Shown here in pieces: positions 24,482 through 27,463 of a stretch of DNA of 27,463 bases. The translations under genes were made by a program, and so were the position numbers. How positions within the stretch are numbered: position 1 is the stretch's first letter; every line of letters starts with the position of its first letter. Below the pieces are notes generated by a model. The model was not told the DNA's origin. It ran no database searches and saw only the letters and a program-made list of their open reading frames with translations. Origin of the DNA: Tissierella_B sp964485455 (GTDB lineage Bacteria; Bacillota; Clostridia; Tissierellales; Tissierellaceae); NCBI GenBank assembly GCA_964485455.1, contig CAZAJU010000017.1, positions 1 through 27,463 on the forward strand, read 5' to 3'.

Positions 24482-25048
24482 ATGAAAAGAAAAATAGTCC
24501 TATTGATAATATTGATTTTATCCATAAGTATTGTAGCATGTAAAAAAGAGACCCCACCTCCAGCTGAAAGTCCAGAAACGGAGAATCCTGTTGAAACACC
24601 TGTAGAAGAACCTGCACCTACAAAAGAAACTGCAGAGGTTGTACTGTATTTTGCAAATGAAGAATATGTTCAAACTGGAAATGAATCATTAGAAAAACTA
24701 GTACCGGAAAATATAACCATCGAAATAGGCACATCAACTTTAGAAGAAGCAATAGTTAAGGAACTACTTGCAGGTCCAAAATCAGAAGGAGTTCGAAGTG
24801 TTATACCTCAATCAGCAAATCTACTTGGAGTAGAGGTAAAAGATGGCACAGCGTTCGTAAACTTTGCCAGAGAAGGAATGAATGGCGGTTCCTTACAGGA
24901 AACCTTTACAATAAACCAGATAGTTGCAAGTCTAACCAATCTAGAAAATGTAGACAGAGTTCAGTTTTTAATAGATAACGAAGTCGGAGATTCCTTAATG
25001 GGTCACTATGATATCAGCAAACCATTTGAAAAACCCATAGGAGAGTAA
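24482..25048 (+). CDS. GerMN-domain lipoprotein
   Basis: 188 residues exported as a lipoprotein: charged start MKRK, hydrophobic stretch and lipobox IVAC with Cys20. Residues 24-50 are a Pro/Glu/Thr-rich spacer; about 52-180 is a GerMN domain (VVLYFANEEY, LEEAIVKELLAGP, VKDGTAFVNFARE, TINQIVASLTNLENVDRVQFLIDNE). The domain occurs in GerM of spore formers and in LpqB-like proteins, where it is thought to act at the cell surface or peptidoglycan. A single copy here, against two in B. subtilis GerM. 41 bp separate it from pyrC with no terminator. Confidence 0.88.
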   Translation: MKRKIVLLIILILSISIVACKKETPPPAESPETENPVETPVEEPAPTKETAEVVLYFANEEYVQTGNESLEKLVPENITIEIGTSTLEEAIVKELLAGPKSEGVRSVIPQSANLLGVEVKDGTAFVNFAREGMNGGSLQETFTINQIVASLTNLENVDRVQFLIDNEVGDSLMGHYDISKPFEKPIGE

Positions 25049-25089
25049 TACCTTCATAGTATATTTGTTGTAACACGAGGAGGCTTATT

Positions 25090-26355
25090 ATGATAATTAA
25101 AAACGGAAGGGTAATGGATCCAAGTACGGGCTTAGATGAAGTAATAGATATTTTAATTGAGGATGGAAGAATTAAAAAATTAGGGCATATTGAAGATAGT
25201 GGTCAGGATATTATAGATGCTAATGGATATGTTGTAGCTCCTGGTCTAGTGGATATTCATGTTCATTTTAGGGAACCTGGTCAAACCCATAAAGAGGATA
25301 TTCTTTCAGGTTCCAGAGCAGCTGCAGCTGGAGGATTTACAACTGTAGTGGCTATGGCAAATACAAAGCCGATTATCGACAACGAGGAAACCCTAAACCT
25401 GGTTATTCAAAAGATGAACCAATCCCCAATAAATGTCCATACAGTAGCCGCAATTACCAAGGGCTTTAAAGGAGAAGAGCTAGTGGATATGGAAAGACTT
25501 CATAGCTTAGGAGCTGTAGGCTTTACCGATGATGGACTTCCAATTTCGAATGAGACCTTAATTTGGGAAGCAATGAAAATAGCTAAGAAATTAAATGTAC
25601 CCCTCAGCTTCCATGAAGAGAATCCAAACTTCATAAAAACTCTGGGAATAAACGAAGGCCTTGTTTCTGAAAAGTTAAGAATGAAAGGGGCTCCAAATAT
25701 ATCAGAGGACTTGATGGTGGCAAGAGACTCTATTTTGGCCCTATATACTGGAGCAACTGTAGATATACAACATATCAGCTCGGGAGTTGCGGTAGAAATG
25801 GTAAGGCTTATTAAAGGCCTTGGAGCAAGTGTTTATGCTGAGGTTACCCCACATCATTTTTCATTAACAGAAGAAGCTGTACTGGAGCATGGAACACTGG
25901 CAAAGATGAATCCTCCTCTAAGGAGCGAAAATGATAGGCAAAAGATTATTCAAGGGCTAAAGGATGATACCATAGAGATTATTGCAACAGACCATGCACC
26001 TCATAGTAGTGAAGAAAAGAACCTAGAGTTTTCAAAGGCCCCAAGTGGAATTATAGGACTTGAGACATCACTAGCTTTAGGTATTACCAATTTGGTTAAA
26101 GAAGGTCATATTTCTATGATGAAACTTCTAGAGAAGATGAGCACAAATCCAGCTAAATTATACAATTTAAAGGCTGGTACATTAAAAGAAAATTCACCTG
26201 CTGACCTAGTAATATTTGATGAAAACGAATCATATGTTGTTGATAATTTTAAATCCAAATCCGCAAATTCACCATTTATTGGTACTACCCTATATGGAAA
26301 GATAAAATATACAATTTGTAGGGGTAATATCGTCTGGATCAACCAAACATTCTAA
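25090..26355 (+). CDS. pyrC: Dihydroorotase (type I)
   Basis: 421-residue zinc amidohydrolase closing carbamoyl-aspartate to dihydroorotate in pyrimidine synthesis. Metal-site residues are visible: His57 and His59 (DIHVHFREPG), the Asp of GFTDDGLP (147/148), His175 (SFHEENP), His228 (DIQHISSG) and Asp301 (ATDHAPH). ATG has GAGGAGG upstream. It is not with other pyr genes, and no PyrR-type leader is seen. Its stop overlaps the stop of the convergent DUF188 gene by 3 bp. Confidence 0.95.
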   Translation: MIIKNGRVMDPSTGLDEVIDILIEDGRIKKLGHIEDSGQDIIDANGYVVAPGLVDIHVHFREPGQTHKEDILSGSRAAAAGGFTTVVAMANTKPIIDNEETLNLVIQKMNQSPINVHTVAAITKGFKGEELVDMERLHSLGAVGFTDDGLPISNETLIWEAMKIAKKLNVPLSFHEENPNFIKTLGINEGLVSEKLRMKGAPNISEDLMVARDSILALYTGATVDIQHISSGVAVEMVRLIKGLGASVYAEVTPHHFSLTEEAVLEHGTLAKMNPPLRSENDRQKIIQGLKDDTIEIIATDHAPHSSEEKNLEFSKAPSGIIGLETSLALGITNLVKEGHISMMKLLEKMSTNPAKLYNLKAGTLKENSPADLVIFDENESYVVDNFKSKSANSPFIGTTLYGKIKYTICRGNIVWINQTF

Positions 26356-26795
26356 TTTGTTAGTATATCTTCAATAATATTTCTAAGCGTCTTTTCGAAA
26401 TCCTTATCTGCTTTAGGATTTCTTTTTTTGAATTTAGTATATACTTTCTCTTCCCTTCTCAATTTTTGGTTCATATGCCTCCTGTTTAGCATTCCATCTA
26501 TATTATCATTAGTTATGATAAATCCATTTTGATTGATGCATAAAGCACCTCGGGCAAGGCACATAGCAGCAAGTCCATGATCCTGGGAAACGAGTATATC
26601 ACCTTTATTTATCCTATTTGCTATATAATAATCGGCACTATCTCTTGAAATATCAACGGTTATTATCTCTGCATAGTCATCCTCAATTTGGACTGCATAG
26701 TTTTTTACTACAACAATATGGATGCTTTTTTCCTTTGCAACTTCTATGGCGATATGCACAACTGGACAACCATCAGCATCTACAAATATATTCAT
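26352..26795 (-). CDS. YaiI/YqxD family protein (DUF188)
   Basis: 147 residues starting MNIFVDADGCPVV, the hallmark of UPF0178 (YaiI/YqxD). The DADGCP motif, VSQDHGLAAMCLARGA and LNRRHMNQKLRREEK match the family. The fold is thought to be PIN-like, suggesting RNA handling, but no reaction is established. ATG 26795 has AGGGGTG upstream. No terminator separates its 3' end from pyrC on the other strand. Confidence 0.9.
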   Translation of the reverse strand: MNIFVDADGCPVVHIAIEVAKEKSIHIVVVKNYAVQIEDDYAEIITVDISRDSADYYIANRINKGDILVSQDHGLAAMCLARGALCINQNGFIITNDNIDGMLNRRHMNQKLRREEKVYTKFKKRNPKADKDFEKTLRNIIEDILTN

Positions 26796-26816
26796 TAAAT
26801 CACCCCTTTTTTAATT

Positions 26817-26850
26817 AAAGGCATGTCTCCCTATATGGAAACATGCCTTT
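26817..26850 (-). terminator. Terminator-like hairpin after the glutaredoxin gene
   Basis: 10-bp arms AAAGGCATGT (26817-26826) and ACATGCCTTT (26841-26850), with a further TCC/GGA helix after one C/A mismatch. Its minus-strand tail beyond TTT is poor, its plus-strand tail TTTATTTTATT better, yet the only gene that would need it is on the minus strand. Confidence 0.55.
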
Positions 26851-26853
26851 ATT

Positions 26854-27084
26854 TTATTGATTATTCTTTAACCACTCTATAATATCAGAGGATTCATATA
26901 GAGGCTTTCCATCTATTAATAGCATAGGGACTTGATCAAGTCCTCCTATTTTAATAAGGTCTGCTTGATTCTTAGGATCCTTGTGTATATCTGCCATTTC
27001 AACAGATAGGTTATTCTTTTCTATATAATTTATAACCTTCTTACAAAATGGACATCTATCCATATAATATAATTTTAACTCCAT
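26854..27084 (-). CDS. Small glutaredoxin-like protein
   Basis: 76 residues: LKLYYMDRCPFCKKVINYIEK carries the redox pair C12-P-F-C15 of glutaredoxins; DQVPMLLIDGKPLYESSDIIEWLK supplies the cis-Pro (VP) and the GST-N/glutaredoxin C-terminal helix. Its partner thiol is unknown. ATG 27084 with GAGGTG upstream. Confidence 0.9.
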   Translation of the reverse strand: MELKLYYMDRCPFCKKVINYIEKNNLSVEMADIHKDPKNQADLIKIGGLDQVPMLLIDGKPLYESSDIIEWLKNNQ

Positions 27085-27301
27085 TTAATCACCTCAAAAT
27101 AATTTTTACTGAGTACACATATATTTATACCCTTAATCAAATTATATAAGCAATTGAAGTTGGAGATTTTATATATGCAAATGTTAATAAAGCTTCCATT
27201 GCTAGGATCTGGTAAGAGTTGATAAAATAATCTAATAATGATATCCTTAACTAATAATACTTTTTAATCACATCATTTTTAATATTAAGAAAGGTGATAC
27301 T
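27085..27301. other. Intergenic region between glutaredoxin and the PAS protein, no gene seen
   Basis: 217 bp, very AT-rich. A TTGATA near 27210 has no convincing partner -10 box at normal spacing. No sigma-54 element and no stable hairpin were found. Confidence 0.5.
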
Positions 27302-27463
27302 ATGATAAACTTTGAAGCACTATGGGATTATGATTCTATAAAAGTAGCCTTTGATCACTTAGGGATTGGTGTACATATCATAGATAATCAGGGAATCACA
27401 ATACTTTATAACACTGCCTGTGGAGATATGGATGGATTGGAAGAATCCCAGGTCATAGGAAAT
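27302..27463 (+). CDS. PAS-domain protein, N-terminal part; probable sigma-54-dependent activator (cut by window edge)
   Basis: 54 codons from ATG 27302, preceded by GAAAGGTGA. The residues include LGIGVHIIDNQGITILYNTACGDMDGLEES: a PAS fold start (GVHIID, YN, DGLEESQVIG) of the kind at the front of RocR/PrdR-like enhancer-binding proteins. The AAA+ and HTH modules would be outside the window, so the activator call is inference; a PAS histidine kinase is the alternative. Confidence 0.65.
   Translation, partial: MINFEALWDYDSIKVAFDHLGIGVHIIDNQGITILYNTACGDMDGLEESQVIGN

Noticed and set aside
1..27463. CRISPR array, tRNA/rRNA genes, insertion sequence, prophage or attachment site
   Set aside because: No regularly spaced repeats, no cloverleaf or rRNA segments, no transposase or integrase and no flanking direct repeats were seen; composition is even throughout.

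Overview
The window is AT-rich, with dense genes, strong AGGAGG-type ribosome binding sites, TTG/GTG starts, a T-box leader, a GerMN lipoprotein and a double-cubane-type 2-hydroxyacyl-CoA dehydratase homologue. Together these suggest an anaerobic, probably spore-forming low-GC Firmicute of the Clostridia/Tissierellia kind. This assignment is inferred from gene content and base composition only.

Layout. 1-151: start of an ECF sigma factor gene running off the left edge (-). 255-3455: large SWIM/SNF2 helicase (-), divergent from xpt (3620-4198, +). 4290-10684: a minus-strand block reading livK, livH, livM, livG, livF, then fchA and ftcD; this is a branched-chain-amino-acid-type ABC importer followed by two formimino-folate enzymes. 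10928-14225 (+): a sensor kinase with a fused periplasmic binding domain and a sigma-54-activating response regulator. 14270-16198 (-): an ATPase activator and a double-cubane-cluster protein (DCCR/DCCP type). 16478-16978 (-): dihydrofolate reductase. 17050-23127 (-): a complete aspartate-to-threonine operon in pathway order (aspartate kinase, asd, hom, thrC, thrB), preceded by a T-box leader whose specifier is read as ACC (Thr). 23490-24341 (-): two-domain CatE-like VOC protein. 24482-26355 (+): GerMN lipoprotein and dihydroorotase. 26352-27084 (-): DUF188 protein and a small glutaredoxin. 27302-27463 (+): start of a PAS-domain protein, probably another sigma-54 activator.

The most interesting part is 4290-14225. 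A near-consensus sigma-54 promoter (TGGCACG-N4-TTGCA) lies upstream of livK, and a second one (TGGCATA-N4-TTGCA) lies in the livF-fchA gap. Two tandem perfect 13-bp palindromes (TGAAATTATTTCA) sit about 90-120 bp upstream of the first promoter, where an enhancer-binding protein would bind, and the divergently transcribed neighbour encodes such a protein (GAFTGA motif, Fis-type HTH). I infer a self-contained regulon in which an extracytoplasmic ligand sensed by the kinase switches on import of a compound and folate-dependent capture of its formimino group. The enzyme that would make formiminoglutamate or formiminoglycine is not in the window, so the substrate is unknown.

The thr operon is a textbook assembly of T-box control, pathway-ordered genes and a strong intrinsic terminator at 17021-17048. 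Extra hairpins between the T-box and the first gene and between asd and hom are not explained by it.
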